Shown: positions 50,845 through 59,976 of the stretch, in pieces | Numbering within the stretch: the first letter of the stretch is position 1 | Layout of the letters: every line of letters starts with the position of its first letter | Source of the DNA: a virus | Direction: 5' to 3' (one strand) | Virus record (IMG/VR): IMGVR_UViG_3300035661_001697 | Span: 1-64,000 of that record | Length of the DNA: 64,000 bases | Program-made: the position numbers and the translations under genes | Notes under the pieces: generated by a model | Database searches by the model: none | The model's input: only the letters and a program-made list of their open reading frames with translations | What the model was told of the DNA's origin: nothing

Positions 50845-50921
50845 ATCATTTTTATTTTATTAATTTGTCCCATATATTAGTTAGATTTGGGACGAATAGT
50901 TGTAAATTGCTAATATATTAG

Positions 50922-51299
50922 TTATATTCCTCTTGCTATCATGTTTAATATTTCTAATCTCTCTTCATCTGTTAGTTTTTTGGGTAGTTCATACTCTTTC
51001 GTATTCTCCAACCTACATTTCTCCACCTCTTCCCACAAAGACTTATCATCATAACAAATTGCATTACCATCTTTGTCTGTTGCTTGGTATTGGTCACCAT
51101 CTTTATCTCTCTCCCATAGATACCAATAAATCCAATCTGCTCCTTCCTTACCATAGTAAACCTCTAATAAAATATTAATTACTGAGGTATAGTCATCTGA
51201 AAAATTAACAAGGTCTATTTCTAATTTATACAATGCATCCTGCTTGTCTGACTGTTTCCTAATTTTATTAAGGATTTCTGTAAATACTTCTAATTTCAT
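50922..51299 (-). CDS. Unknown phage protein, 125 aa
   Basis: LLEVYYGKEGADWIYWYLWE followed by DKDGNAICYDDKSLWEEVEK. This YYGKEG-x-D-W and DGN-x-I-CYD pattern is common in phage genomes of this kind, without known function. Two nt from the next gene. Confidence 0.65.
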   Translation of the reverse strand: MKLEVFTEILNKIRKQSDKQDALYKLEIDLVNFSDDYTSVINILLEVYYGKEGADWIYWYLWERDKDGDQYQATDKDGNAICYDDKSLWEEVEKCRLENTKEYELPKKLTDEERLEILNMIARGI

Positions 51300-51300
51300 A

Positions 51301-51654
51301 TTATTTTTTTAGTTTCCATAACTCGTAATTACTATTTTTTGTCTTAAATTTAATATAGTCATCTTGCTCCTCAACAATTTCGGTTATTGGAGTTGTTTGC
51401 CAAGTAAAGAATTGATTAAATGGAGACATAATTAATGAAAGACCAACAGCTGGTTTATCATGTCTTGATTTAAACCTACCTTCCTCATTCCATTCCAACC
51501 ACCTTACTTCTTTAGATTGATTAGTTAATCCATCATGTTCACGAAGCATTTTCCAATTGAATTCGTTTTCAATTACTCCTTGCTCAACAGCAACCTTTAA
51601 TACATTATCTTCTGTTAATGTCATTGGTATTTTATTTTGTTTAATCTTGTTCAT
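51301..51654 (-). CDS. Unknown protein, 117 aa
   Basis: Helical start, then strand-rich part with LSLIMSPFNQFFTWQTTPIT. Not recognised. The 13-nt gap to the next gene suggests one operon. Confidence 0.6.
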   Translation of the reverse strand: MNKIKQNKIPMTLTEDNVLKVAVEQGVIENEFNWKMLREHDGLTNQSKEVRWLEWNEEGRFKSRHDKPAVGLSLIMSPFNQFFTWQTTPITEIVEEQDDYIKFKTKNSNYELWKLKK

Positions 51655-51666
51655 TTTCTAATTTAT

Positions 51667-52407
51667 CTAATTGTTTTTGTAATCTATTGTACGACCATTT
51701 TGAATGTCAGCTTCACTCATTTCAAGCATCAACTTTTGCTCTTTGGTCAATTCAATTTTATTTTCCTGAACCGCACTATTATCAACCAAACTTAACAAAT
51801 TCTGATTATTTTCTAATTCATCTAATTGTTTTTGTAATCTATCTATACTACCTAAAATAATACTAGCGTTTGGGTCTATTACTTTAATTTGTTCAACTAA
51901 CTCTTCTTGTCGTCCTTTATCATAAAATCCTTGTTCAATCCAATCAGCCAAGTCCTGTATGTGCTTTGGTGCATGAACACTAATTCGTAAGTCATACGAT
52001 TCCCATTTAGTTTTCCAATCAATGAAAGCGATTCCCTTAGTTAATTTCCTAAGTAGATTATGTAGAGTCCAATTACGAACTCGAACAATTGAACGGTCAC
52101 TACCAAATACATCTAAAAAACGTAAAAACCATCTTGGGCACCATTTTGGTTTTGCTTCATAGTCCATTGCCAATACTAATGGGTAAAGGGATTTAAAATA
52201 AACACCATCTTCATTCCATAGTTGTGTACCTAAATAACCATACTTTTCAAATCCTTTAGGAAAAAATATGTAACGAAAATCATCCAACTCAATATTACGA
52301 GTTTGTATCATACCTTTCTTACGACCTTTCCAAAACAGGATGGAATACTTAAGACTGTCCATACGTTCTTTAAACGTTGGTGCTTTATAAAATTTACTTC
52401 TTTTCAT
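51667..52407 (-). CDS. Unknown basic protein, 246 aa
   Basis: MKRSKFYKAPTFKERMDSLK start, an aromatic domain (RYIFFPKGFEKYGYLGTQLW) and a coiled-coil-like C-terminus. Its promoter shows it opens the minus-strand operon 52407 to about 48200. No function known. Confidence 0.6.
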   Translation of the reverse strand: MKRSKFYKAPTFKERMDSLKYSILFWKGRKKGMIQTRNIELDDFRYIFFPKGFEKYGYLGTQLWNEDGVYFKSLYPLVLAMDYEAKPKWCPRWFLRFLDVFGSDRSIVRVRNWTLHNLLRKLTKGIAFIDWKTKWESYDLRISVHAPKHIQDLADWIEQGFYDKGRQEELVEQIKVIDPNASIILGSIDRLQKQLDELENNQNLLSLVDNSAVQENKIELTKEQKLMLEMSEADIQNGRTIDYKNN

Positions 52408-52411
52408 AGTA

Positions 52412-52444
52412 CAAATATAATAATTTTTTTTTTATAATAACAAA
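52412..52444 (-). promoter_or_regulatory. Class 1 promoter TTTG-N21-TATATTTG (minus strand)
   Basis: -7 box TATATTTG (52412-52419), TTTG at 52441-52444. ATG is 4 nt past the box: predicted leaderless. Confidence 0.75.
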
Positions 52445-52470
52445 TAAATTTTAATATAGTTACGCAATAT

Positions 52471-53172
52471 CTATAACCATTTTATGTCATTTGTTATTGA
52501 ATCCCATTCAATACTAACAGGTAGATTAGTATATAGGTATTGTTCATTTAATATTGAAGCATTAATAAAGTGGGTGTGTCCATTATAATAATATCCTGAA
52601 CTTCCATGTATATGTCCAAATACATGAATCTTTGGTTTGATTTCATCTACTCGATGACGTAACATTTCACATCCTACTCGTATACTTTGTCCACCTGGAA
52701 TATCTAAATGCCCAAATGGTGGTCCGTGTGTGATAAGTATATCAGTGTCTTTAGGTATTGCATCCCATTTTGTCTTCATTTCCTCACCATTTCGTGGTAA
52801 ATTAAAGGCCCAATTAAAGAACTCAGGTTGCCAAGGTGAACCATATAACTTAACCGAAGAGTCATCCTCCATATCATAAATAGAGAAACCTTCATCTTGA
52901 AGATAAATTAGATTGTTATAATCTTTTATAGTTAATGAACTCCAAGTAGGGTCATTCTCTAAAATACGGTCGTGATTTCCCGCAATAAAAATTTTCTTAT
53001 CATAACCTTTTATTGCACTAAACCAATTAAGGAATTCAATTACTTCTTTTTTATGATATCCACTGTTCATAAAATCACCAGCATGTATTAGTATATCACC
53101 ACCTGGTAAATCATTTTCACAATATTGGTGTTTTGAGTGAGTATCGCTAATAAATGTTATTATTTTTTTCAT
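52471..53172 (-). CDS. Calcineurin-like metallophosphoesterase (MPPED-like)
   Basis: 233 residues. SDTHSKH, HAGDFMNSGYH, FIAGNHDRI, LITHGPPFGHLD and FGHIHGSSGYYY form the full metal site. THGPP is typical of the MPPED type. Substrate unknown; acts on phosphodiesters or phosphomonoesters. Monocistronic with its own promoter. Confidence 0.88.
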   Translation of the reverse strand: MKKIITFISDTHSKHQYCENDLPGGDILIHAGDFMNSGYHKKEVIEFLNWFSAIKGYDKKIFIAGNHDRILENDPTWSSLTIKDYNNLIYLQDEGFSIYDMEDDSSVKLYGSPWQPEFFNWAFNLPRNGEEMKTKWDAIPKDTDILITHGPPFGHLDIPGGQSIRVGCEMLRHRVDEIKPKIHVFGHIHGSSGYYYNGHTHFINASILNEQYLYTNLPVSIEWDSITNDIKWL

Positions 53173-53176
53173 CTAA

Positions 53177-53184
53177 CAAATATA
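53177..53184 (-). promoter_or_regulatory. Class 1 -7 box TATATTTG (minus strand), 4 nt from ATG
   Basis: TATATTTG, TTAG, ATG on the minus strand. Repeats the N4 spacing seen at 52407 and four plus-strand genes. Confidence 0.65.
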
Positions 53185-53238
53185 AGAAAAATAATTTAAA
53201 CTTTAAAATAAAAGTACAAGAGTTTTTAACGGATTAGT

Positions 53239-53622
53239 TTATTCTTTAATTAATGGTTTTCTGCTTGGTAAGGTGCCTTGCAATACTACTTTATCTATTC
53301 TTGAATCAATATATGATTTTGTTTGTGTAATTTCCTTTTCAATTTCATCTTCTTTCCTGTGATGAAAATCATCCACATGTCTAACTTGATTCATTATTGT
53401 TTGTTCAACCATATTAATATCACGACGGGTAGATTGAAGTAATTCTTCCGTATGTCTTCTTTCGTGGTCAATTGATTGATATACTTCATCAATCATTTTT
53501 TTAATTTTTATTATTTGTTTTTCTAATTTGATTATCTTAACCATACCTATAACTAAAGCAATTAATAATAATATTGCTGAAATCGTAAGCATACCTAAAA
53601 CATATGATGTTATTTCTATCAT
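53239..53622 (-). CDS. Membrane-anchored coiled-coil protein
   Basis: 127 residues: one N-terminal transmembrane helix (about 8-31), then a coiled coil (VYQSIDHERRHTEELLQSTR) and a basic tail. Spanin-like topology but not near the lysis block; could be an anchored scaffold. Confidence 0.6.
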   Translation of the reverse strand: MIEITSYVLGMLTISAILLLIALVIGMVKIIKLEKQIIKIKKMIDEVYQSIDHERRHTEELLQSTRRDINMVEQTIMNQVRHVDDFHHRKEDEIEKEITQTKSYIDSRIDKVVLQGTLPSRKPLIKE

Positions 53623-53727
53623 GTTTTTTAAATTTTATTTATTTTTATGTCAAAGAACTCTTGTACTGTACCCATGTAGAATTTTAAATCTATATGGGTC
53701 TTAATAATTTTTATAGTTTTAATTTAG

Positions 53728-54060
53728 TTATTCTATTATTTTTTCAACATAAGTTGATGTCTCTCCTTCAGTAAATCCTTTTTCAATTAATAATGGTAAT
53801 GAACCTGGTTTACACCAAGCATATACTGTATACCCACTGTAACGAGTTTTAACATATTCCCATCTAGTGTCCCATAACTTTCTAAAAATACCTTTTAGTC
53901 TATGTTCTTCATGTACCCAAGCGTCTAAGAATTTTATTTTATTACTTTCTTCTCGTTCCATATATATGTGTCCTACAATCTCACCATTTAACATAGCAAT
54001 CCATGTTTCAAGTTGTTGAGCATTACTCTTAAGGTGGATAACTTTAATATCTTCAATCAT
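53728..54060 (-). CDS. GNAT-family acetyltransferase
   Basis: 110 residues. The acetyl-CoA loop region is in DAWVHEEHRLKGIFRKLWD (V-x-x-x-x-R-x-K-G). Strands GEIVGHIYMERE and TVYAWCKPGSLP and a final GFTEGETSTYVEK complete a small GNAT fold. Substrate unknown. A phage GNAT could modify host proteins. Confidence 0.75.
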   Translation of the reverse strand: MIEDIKVIHLKSNAQQLETWIAMLNGEIVGHIYMEREESNKIKFLDAWVHEEHRLKGIFRKLWDTRWEYVKTRYSGYTVYAWCKPGSLPLLIEKGFTEGETSTYVEKIIE

Positions 54061-54155
54061 TTTTACATTGTTTATATAAAATAATAGTAAGAATTTATAA
54101 CTTAAACAATGTATTATTCATAATAATAATAAAAAATGTTTTTTCTTTTAACTGG

Positions 54156-54163
54156 TATTTATT
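54156..54163 (+). promoter_or_regulatory. Class 2 box TATTTATT, 5 nt from ATG
   Basis: TATTTATT, ATTAT, ATG (54169). Favours the 54169 start over a longer reading from 54136. Confidence 0.5.
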
Positions 54164-54168
54164 ATTAT

Positions 54169-56082
54169 ATGTCAGAGGAACACAAATTATCACCATTCTT
54201 TAAAAGAAGGATTGACCATCATAAGTTTGAAAAACTGATGAGGAAAGGTATTATCTATATATATAATGAATCAAATTCTCTTGAAGAATTTAAATTTAAG
54301 TTAGTTAAAGCAACATTGAAAAATTATATTCATTATAAATATAATATTAATATTGAAGATTTACCTCACGATAATGTGGATAATTTTATTGATTATATGG
54401 TTGATACTTATGAGCCCTTACTTAAGACGTATTATTATAATGAAAGAAAAAATAGTGGTAATATAAATGAAAATTATAGTCCAGCTGGTAAAGAAATAAT
54501 TCCAAACGAAATTGTTATACATAAATCTAATCCTAAGTTTAGAGACAAGATTATAGAACAAGGATTAAAAGTTCGTGCTGGTGAATGTTATAAAATATAT
54601 GCAGGATATGGAACAAAATGTAAACCTGCAATATTTGCAACCAACTCAACAAATAAGAGGTCGTGGTTTGATTCTACTTATGATGATGATGTTTGGGAAA
54701 TTGATACAACAATGATGCCCGAAATCAAATGGTATAAGGATAGACACTACGAATCAAGTAAAAAACATATAGTAACCTTTCAAGACATACCTAAAGAGGC
54801 AATCAAACTTATTTATGAAGGTTCAGGTAAAGATGGGGGAATAATGGAATCAGTTGACAAATCTGAAGACAAAAAACTTAAGTTGTTAACAAAAATGATT
54901 CATCAGTTTTTTGATGATGTTAGTTTTATTGTTATTAAAAAATATGAAAATAAACCAATGATAATAGTTTATTTTGATAACGATGAAGCAGGTAGGCAAG
55001 GAGAGACTTATTTTGCGGAACAAATACAACGTAAAATATATGAATATACAGGTATTAAACTTATTCCGTATTGGCACACTATTCAGTATAACACTGATGC
55101 AGATTTTCGTTTAGATGCCATTAAACTAAAGAATATGGATTTGATACCTCAGTACGAAAATGAAAGAAATGATATAAACGAATCTGAAGACAAAAAACTT
55201 AAATTGTTGACAAAAATTATGGACAATATTATTTTTCCTGAATATAAAAATATTATTTGTGGTTATGATGTAAAAAATGATGAGGCTTTTAATGAACCTG
55301 TAGTTAATGTTACTTTTATTGGTGGGTATGGAACAAAACTTTGGCCTACCACACAAGGAATTAAAAAAATGTATAGTGATGTTTTAAATAAAATTTGGAA
55401 TACTATTTACAATTACATTAATGTTCCAGTTGGCGTTACTATGGAAACAACACCCAAATGTGATGAACAAGAAAACATTTATCTTAGAGAATCAGTTGAC
55501 AAATCTGAAGACAAAAAACTTAAGTTTGTGACAAAAATGATTCATGAGTTTTTTGATGAGGTTAGTTTTATTAAAATTAAAAAATATGGAAATAAACCAT
55601 TGATAAGAGTTTATTTTGATAACGATGAAGAAGCGGCTAATGAAGAGACTTATTTTGCAGAACAAATACAAGATAAAATTTATAAATATACAGGTATTAA
55701 ACTTATCCCGTATTGGCACATGATTCAGTATAACACTGATGCAGATTTTCGTTTGGACGCCATTAAACTAAAATACGATAACTTGGGAAATGTTATAAAC
55801 GAATCAGAAGAAAAACAACCTAAGTATCTTAACGCAATAAAAAATCTTATTGAATCATTCAAAGACAAAGATTGTGTTTGCGATATTGACGTGTTGTTTG
55901 AAGACGATACGTATTGTATTTATTTGAAATTTGGTGTTGAAGACTTAAATGATAAATTTCTTAGTAATGGCGCACATCATTATGTGTCAAAATTAAAAAA
56001 TAATGTTAAAGACACCATTAAAAATTATCTATCAATAGATAATTTATATGTTGGGTCTTACGGAACAAAAAGATGCGGTTAA
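54169..56082 (+). CDS. Multi-domain repeat protein with ART-like N-terminal domain
   Basis: 637 residues from ATG 54169. Residues about 110-220 (EIVIHKSNPKFRDKIIEQGL, CYKIYAGYGTK, PAIFATNSTNKRSW) resemble the fold of ADP-ribosyltransferase/KptA-type proteins (H-K-S, then Y and aromatic positions); this is tentative. Residues about 225-637 are four tandem repeats beginning with S-E-D-K-K-L-K-(L/F) or S-E-E-K-Q-P-K-Y. Repeats 1 and 3 are nearly identical. Each carries FIVIKKYENKPMIIVYFDND and an ending such as YNTDADFRLDAIKLK. Unusual architecture; role unknown. Confidence 0.7.
   Translation: MSEEHKLSPFFKRRIDHHKFEKLMRKGIIYIYNESNSLEEFKFKLVKATLKNYIHYKYNINIEDLPHDNVDNFIDYMVDTYEPLLKTYYYNERKNSGNINENYSPAGKEIIPNEIVIHKSNPKFRDKIIEQGLKVRAGECYKIYAGYGTKCKPAIFATNSTNKRSWFDSTYDDDVWEIDTTMMPEIKWYKDRHYESSKKHIVTFQDIPKEAIKLIYEGSGKDGGIMESVDKSEDKKLKLLTKMIHQFFDDVSFIVIKKYENKPMIIVYFDNDEAGRQGETYFAEQIQRKIYEYTGIKLIPYWHTIQYNTDADFRLDAIKLKNMDLIPQYENERNDINESEDKKLKLLTKIMDNIIFPEYKNIICGYDVKNDEAFNEPVVNVTFIGGYGTKLWPTTQGIKKMYSDVLNKIWNTIYNYINVPVGVTMETTPKCDEQENIYLRESVDKSEDKKLKFVTKMIHEFFDEVSFIKIKKYGNKPLIRVYFDNDEEAANEETYFAEQIQDKIYKYTGIKLIPYWHMIQYNTDADFRLDAIKLKYDNLGNVINESEEKQPKYLNAIKNLIESFKDKDCVCDIDVLFEDDTYCIYLKFGVEDLNDKFLSNGAHHYVSKLKNNVKDTIKNYLSIDNLYVGSYGTKRCG
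54844..56076 (+). repeat. Four tandem internal protein repeats
   Basis: Copy A about 54844-55136, copy B 55177-55484, copy C 55485-55780, copy D 55798-56076. A and C are near identical at DNA level (long matching blocks such as AACTTAAGTT and GATGCAGATTTTCG), indicating a recent duplication; B and D are diverged. Confidence 0.75.
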
Positions 56083-56131
56083 ACAACAAATTAAAATAAC
56101 GTTTTACAACATTAATTAAAACTCTACAACA

Positions 56132-56139
56132 TATTTATA
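56132..56139 (+). promoter_or_regulatory. Class 2 box TATTTATA
   Basis: TATTTATA 71 nt before the VanY-like gene; further away than other copies, but no other promoter is evident. Confidence 0.35.
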
Positions 56140-56210
56140 ATAATATGTTTTATATAGACAAATAAAAAAACAAAGTATTTTAATTTATGGTATTAATTTA
56201 AAAAATTTAT

Positions 56211-56933
56211 ATGAAAAAAATAATAAGATTAACTGAACAAGATTTGGCAACATTACTTAAAGGTATTGTTAATTTGGCAACAGGTATGGCGACAAACAAC
56301 ACTAATAAAAAAGAAACAACTTCTAATGATAAGTCAACAAATACTACGTCAACAAATACTACGTCAACAAATACTACTTCAACAAATAGTGATTCAAAAG
56401 AAACTAAAAATACGGGTAAAAAATTACCCCCAAATATTCAAAAATTAATTGATAAATTAAAAACATCTTATGGGATTAACATTACTCAACAACATATTAA
56501 CAAAGAATATGAACAAGAAGGAGATATTCGATTAGATGCTGGCGGCGTTAATTCAGAAGCCCTAAAACAAATAAAAAAATTAATAGAAGATTGTAAAAAA
56601 GCAAACCTTAAAGTTCGGTTTCCCAATGGTATTGTTTCTGATTATAGAAGTTATAACACCCAAGTAGATAATTTTGGAACCAAAGCTAAAACAAGAGGTA
56701 TTGATGATACACAAGCTTACAACACCCTACCTGGATTTTCTCAACATCATACAGGTAAGGCTTTTGATATATTTAGTACTGAGACTGATTGGTGGAATAC
56801 AAACTCAGGGGTCAAAACTTGGGTGGCCAACAATTGTGGAAAATATGGGTTTGATGTAACTTATAAAACTAAGGGAAAAGTAAGACAGGCAGAACCTTGG
56901 CATTTATTTTTTAAGGGAGGCCAGACTAAATAA
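56211..56933 (+). CDS. Tagged D-Ala-D-Ala carboxypeptidase (VanY/M15)
   Basis: 240 residues. N-terminal tag MKKIIRLTEQDLATLLKGIV, then a Thr/Asn/Ser linker with the 15-nt repeat, then a VanY-type domain: SDYRSYNTQ, FSQHHTGKAFDI (S-x-H-x-x-G-x-A-x-D) and AEPWHLF. It would cut stem peptides in host peptidoglycan. There is no signal peptide, so activity outside the cell requires packaging or lysis. Confidence 0.85.
   Translation: MKKIIRLTEQDLATLLKGIVNLATGMATNNTNKKETTSNDKSTNTTSTNTTSTNTTSTNSDSKETKNTGKKLPPNIQKLIDKLKTSYGINITQQHINKEYEQEGDIRLDAGGVNSEALKQIKKLIEDCKKANLKVRFPNGIVSDYRSYNTQVDNFGTKAKTRGIDDTQAYNTLPGFSQHHTGKAFDIFSTETDWWNTNSGVKTWVANNCGKYGFDVTYKTKGKVRQAEPWHLFFKGGQTK
56334..56389 (+). repeat. 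15-bp tandem repeat in the linker
   Basis: Unit TCAACAAATACTACG repeated 3.7 times in frame, coding for S-T-N-T-T. An easily expanding or contracting linker. Confidence 0.85.
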
Positions 56934-56948
56934 TACTATACACATAAA

Positions 56949-57908
56949 ATGACAAACAAATTAGGTGAACCCGATAGTAAAATAATCATTAAATTGTTTA
57001 AATTATTAAATGAGGAGAAAAAAAAGAATAAAACAAGAGAATCCCTTTTAAATGCAATAAGAAATCTTTCAATATATTTGAGTATTCCTAAAGACCACGA
57101 ACGATATCTTTTGGAGTTATATGTTTTAAACTTTAAAGAAGACGGAGACTACTCAAATTTAACAAAAGATAATTTTATTGACCCTAGACATCAAAAAGGT
57201 AAAGTTATTTCTAATTCAAATGCCCGTTTATATACCATAGCACAATTACCATTTAAGGGTTCAAATTTAACCGCATATTGGACCATAGACCCAAAAGGTG
57301 TTCCATACTATAAAGTATCATCATACGAATGGTACCCTATATACATATACAAAAATGATAAGTGGTATCAGTCAACAAATTCTTATTCTAGTTCTACAGG
57401 TAGACAAATTAGTAATTCTAATCCCGTTGATTGGAATAATGATTTAGAAACTGTATATACGTTGACCGCGGATGAAATGAAGATGATAGAAAGAGGAAAT
57501 AGTCATGAAGAAGTTATGAAGAATAAACGGTCTAAATTAAAAAGTATTGAGCCTGATTTGACAAAAAGACAAAAAACCGCAAAGATTGGTAATGCGTATC
57601 ACGACAGAAATCTAACACCCACAAATATAAAATTTAAGGTTAATTCAATAGATATAGACGGTGATAAATCTATTGTAAATGTCGATGTATACGACGTAGT
57701 TAAAAGACAATCTGGTAGACAACAAGATACTCCCGAAAACTATTTAAATAATGAGATACCTAACCTTACAACAACTAATGTGGAAGACGCAATTAAAATT
57801 AAAATGAGACGAGAATTAATGGATTATATTGGTACAAGATTTAAAGATAATCTTGAAAATCCTGTAGGTGCAAAAATAGAGTTTAAATTTAACCATTTAA
57901 AAAAATAG
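56949..57908 (+). CDS. Unknown protein, 319 aa
   Basis: Charged N-terminal helices, a central aromatic stretch (TAYWTIDPKGVPYYKVSSYE), EVMKNKRSKLKSIEPDLTKR basic helices and a strand-rich end (IKFKVNSIDIDGDKSIVNVD). It follows the VanY-like gene by 15 nt. Function unknown. Confidence 0.6.
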   Translation: MTNKLGEPDSKIIIKLFKLLNEEKKKNKTRESLLNAIRNLSIYLSIPKDHERYLLELYVLNFKEDGDYSNLTKDNFIDPRHQKGKVISNSNARLYTIAQLPFKGSNLTAYWTIDPKGVPYYKVSSYEWYPIYIYKNDKWYQSTNSYSSSTGRQISNSNPVDWNNDLETVYTLTADEMKMIERGNSHEEVMKNKRSKLKSIEPDLTKRQKTAKIGNAYHDRNLTPTNIKFKVNSIDIDGDKSIVNVDVYDVVKRQSGRQQDTPENYLNNEIPNLTTTNVEDAIKIKMRRELMDYIGTRFKDNLENPVGAKIEFKFNHLKK

Positions 57909-57943
57909 GTTATTGATTGAACAAATACACAAAATTTTTTTTG

Positions 57944-57951
57944 TATATTTG
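57944..57951 (+). promoter_or_regulatory. Class 1 -7 box TATATTTG, 4 nt from ATG
   Basis: TATATTTG, TGTT, ATG (57956). The start is fixed by this arrangement; no good -33 element is visible. Confidence 0.6.
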
Positions 57952-57955
57952 TGTT

Positions 57956-58252
57956 ATGAAAAAACTACTAACATCTTTATTTTTACAAATGGTTTTTAAA
58001 AATGTTAACACTACTAAAAAACTTATGGACATTATATTTGATGAAACAAAATCGCCTAAAGTAGTTAAAACTAAAATCGTTAAAACTCCTGTAAAATTTA
58101 AAAAAGAATTTGTAATAAATCAAACTGAACCTGTTAATAGTAAAAAACAAGAATTAATAGACGCAATACAATTTCTTAAAAATAAAACTACCAAAACAAA
58201 AGTTGATAAAGATAAAATTCAAATGTTAGAGGTAATTCTTAAATCAGTGTAG
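57956..58252 (+). CDS. Small basic protein, 98 aa
   Basis: MKKLLTSLFLQMVFKNVNTT, then Lys/Val-rich repeats (KVVKTKIVKTPVKFK) and a helical end. Charged and low complexity; unknown function. Confidence 0.55.
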   Translation: MKKLLTSLFLQMVFKNVNTTKKLMDIIFDETKSPKVVKTKIVKTPVKFKKEFVINQTEPVNSKKQELIDAIQFLKNKTTKTKVDKDKIQMLEVILKSV

Positions 58253-58291
58253 AGGAATTGAACTTTAATATAATGTTTTAGTTTTATTTTA

Positions 58292-58299
58292 TATTTATT
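58292..58299 (+). promoter_or_regulatory. Class 2 box TATTTATT
   Basis: 12 nt before the tagged gene at 58312. Confidence 0.5.
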
Positions 58300-58311
58300 A
58301 TAAAATTGTTT

Positions 58312-59058
58312 ATGAAAAGAATTGTAAGGTTAACTGAACAAGACTTAACTGGGTTACTTAAAGGGATTGTTGACTTGGCTTTAGGTGGTACTGCTAATAG
58401 TAATAAAAAAGAACCAACTTCTAATGATGACTCAAAAGAACCAACTGATAACAATGACCCAAAAAAAGATGAAAAAGAAACTGAAAAAGATGTTAAGGAA
58501 CTAACTGATAAAGTTACAAACGATAAGGAATATTCAATTATTAAGTCAGACACTTATAAAGGTAAAAATGTTCATGTATTATTTGGTGGGTCACATACTT
58601 CAGACTATAGCAAAATTAAAAATTATGTTAAATATTTAGAACCATACAGTAGTAAAGCAATAATTGTTATTACGCATCATAAGAACACACTTGAAAACGT
58701 TAGTAAGTACGTTAAAGATAAGTTTGGTGGAGTTGTGACCTCAATCGCAGGATTTTCTCAAGGAGGTAAAGAAACTTGGAAACACGCCGGTAATTCATCA
58801 TTAAAATTAGTTGGATTAATTGACCCATCAACTTATAAAACTGATGTAACATTTGGGGCAAACACCTATTTAGTTTGTGACCCTAATAATTGGGGGTCTA
58901 GCGGGTTTTATGGTCAAGTTAAGGATAAACTAAAATGGTATTGTAGTAAAAAAAATGAATCAAAGTATTCAGGGCATGTTGAATGTACAAAAGGTAAAGC
59001 TCACATGAATTTAGACATATTAAAATATTTTTATTTACAATATGGAAATAAAATTTAA
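58312..59058 (+). CDS. Tagged alpha/beta-hydrolase-like protein
   Basis: 248 residues. Tag MKRIVRLTEQDLTGLLKGIV, then a charged low-complexity linker (residues about 30-75), then a domain with the nucleophile elbow G-F-S-Q-G-G (near residue 152), LIDPS as a possible acid site and a final KAHMNLD as a candidate histidine. It fits an alpha/beta hydrolase, probably an esterase or amidase; substrate unknown. The tag DNA is nearly identical to that of the GH19 gene at 59091. Confidence 0.75.
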   Translation: MKRIVRLTEQDLTGLLKGIVDLALGGTANSNKKEPTSNDDSKEPTDNNDPKKDEKETEKDVKELTDKVTNDKEYSIIKSDTYKGKNVHVLFGGSHTSDYSKIKNYVKYLEPYSSKAIIVITHHKNTLENVSKYVKDKFGGVVTSIAGFSQGGKETWKHAGNSSLKLVGLIDPSTYKTDVTFGANTYLVCDPNNWGSSGFYGQVKDKLKWYCSKKNESKYSGHVECTKGKAHMNLDILKYFYLQYGNKI

Positions 59059-59063
59059 CATGA

Positions 59064-59071
59064 TATTTATA
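59064..59071 (+). promoter_or_regulatory. Class 2 box TATTTATA
   Basis: 19 nt before the GH19-like gene. Confidence 0.5.
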
Positions 59072-59090
59072 GTTTAATAATGTTTTTATT

Positions 59091-59915
59091 ATGAAAAGAA
59101 TTGTAAGGTTAACTGAACAAGACTTAACTGGGTTACTTAAAGGGATTGTTGACTTGGTTTTAGGTGGTACTGATAATAATAAAAAAGAACCAACTTCTAC
59201 TGATGAAAAAGAACCAACATCTAAAGATGAAAAAAAAACAACTTCTACTGATGATAAAAAATTGGATACTCCTAACTATAATGGAGATACAGGTAAAGTT
59301 TTTTTAAAGGGTAATTTTGACTCAACACAAAAAGCTAATATTGAGTTAATGATTAAATACATGAATAAATCAGGAATCAAAGACCCATTGGCTCAAATTG
59401 GCGTTTTATCTGTAATATCTAAAGAATCAAATTTTAGACCAAAATCTGAAGTATCTTATGCCAATACATCAAATTCAAGAATTAGAAAAATTTTTGGGTC
59501 TAGAGTTTCAAAATATTCAGATAGTGAAATGGACTCTCTTAAAAAAAACCCTGAAAAATTCTTCAACGTAGTGTATGCAAAGACAGTTGGAAACCAAGGT
59601 GGTGGTGATGGATGGAAATACCGAGGTAGAGGATTTAACCAACTAACAGGTAAAAAAAATTACGAAAAATATGGTAATATGATTGGTAGAAACTTAGTAG
59701 GAAATCCTGACTTAGTTAACGACCCAACAGTTGCTGCGGAAATTGCTGTTGCATTTTTTACTAAAGGTAAACCAGGTAATACATTTCCTAAATTTAAAAA
59801 TAAAACTGAAGCCGCTACTCATTTTGCTGATATAAATGCTGGTGGAGGAGTTAGTTCTCATAGGGCAAATGCGATTGCGGCAGTTGACAAATTTGACATT
59901 AAAGATATTACTTAG
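59091..59915 (+). CDS. Tagged GH19 chitinase/lysozyme-like enzyme
   Basis: 274 residues. The tag is almost identical to that of 58312, followed by a Thr/Lys/Glu linker with EPTS-type repeats. GH19 landmarks: catalytic Glu in VISKESNFRP, KYRGRGFNQLTGKKNYEKYG and a Trp/Gly-rich core (NQGGGDGWKY). GH19 enzymes cut chitin or peptidoglycan glycan; in phages they usually act on murein. With 56211 and 58312 it forms a trio of tagged wall enzymes. Confidence 0.88.
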   Translation: MKRIVRLTEQDLTGLLKGIVDLVLGGTDNNKKEPTSTDEKEPTSKDEKKTTSTDDKKLDTPNYNGDTGKVFLKGNFDSTQKANIELMIKYMNKSGIKDPLAQIGVLSVISKESNFRPKSEVSYANTSNSRIRKIFGSRVSKYSDSEMDSLKKNPEKFFNVVYAKTVGNQGGGDGWKYRGRGFNQLTGKKNYEKYGNMIGRNLVGNPDLVNDPTVAAEIAVAFFTKGKPGNTFPKFKNKTEAATHFADINAGGGVSSHRANAIAAVDKFDIKDIT

Positions 59916-59976
59916 ATTATCATTTAATAAAAAATTAAAAATAACCAAAAAGTTTTTTATAACATAATAAAATTCA

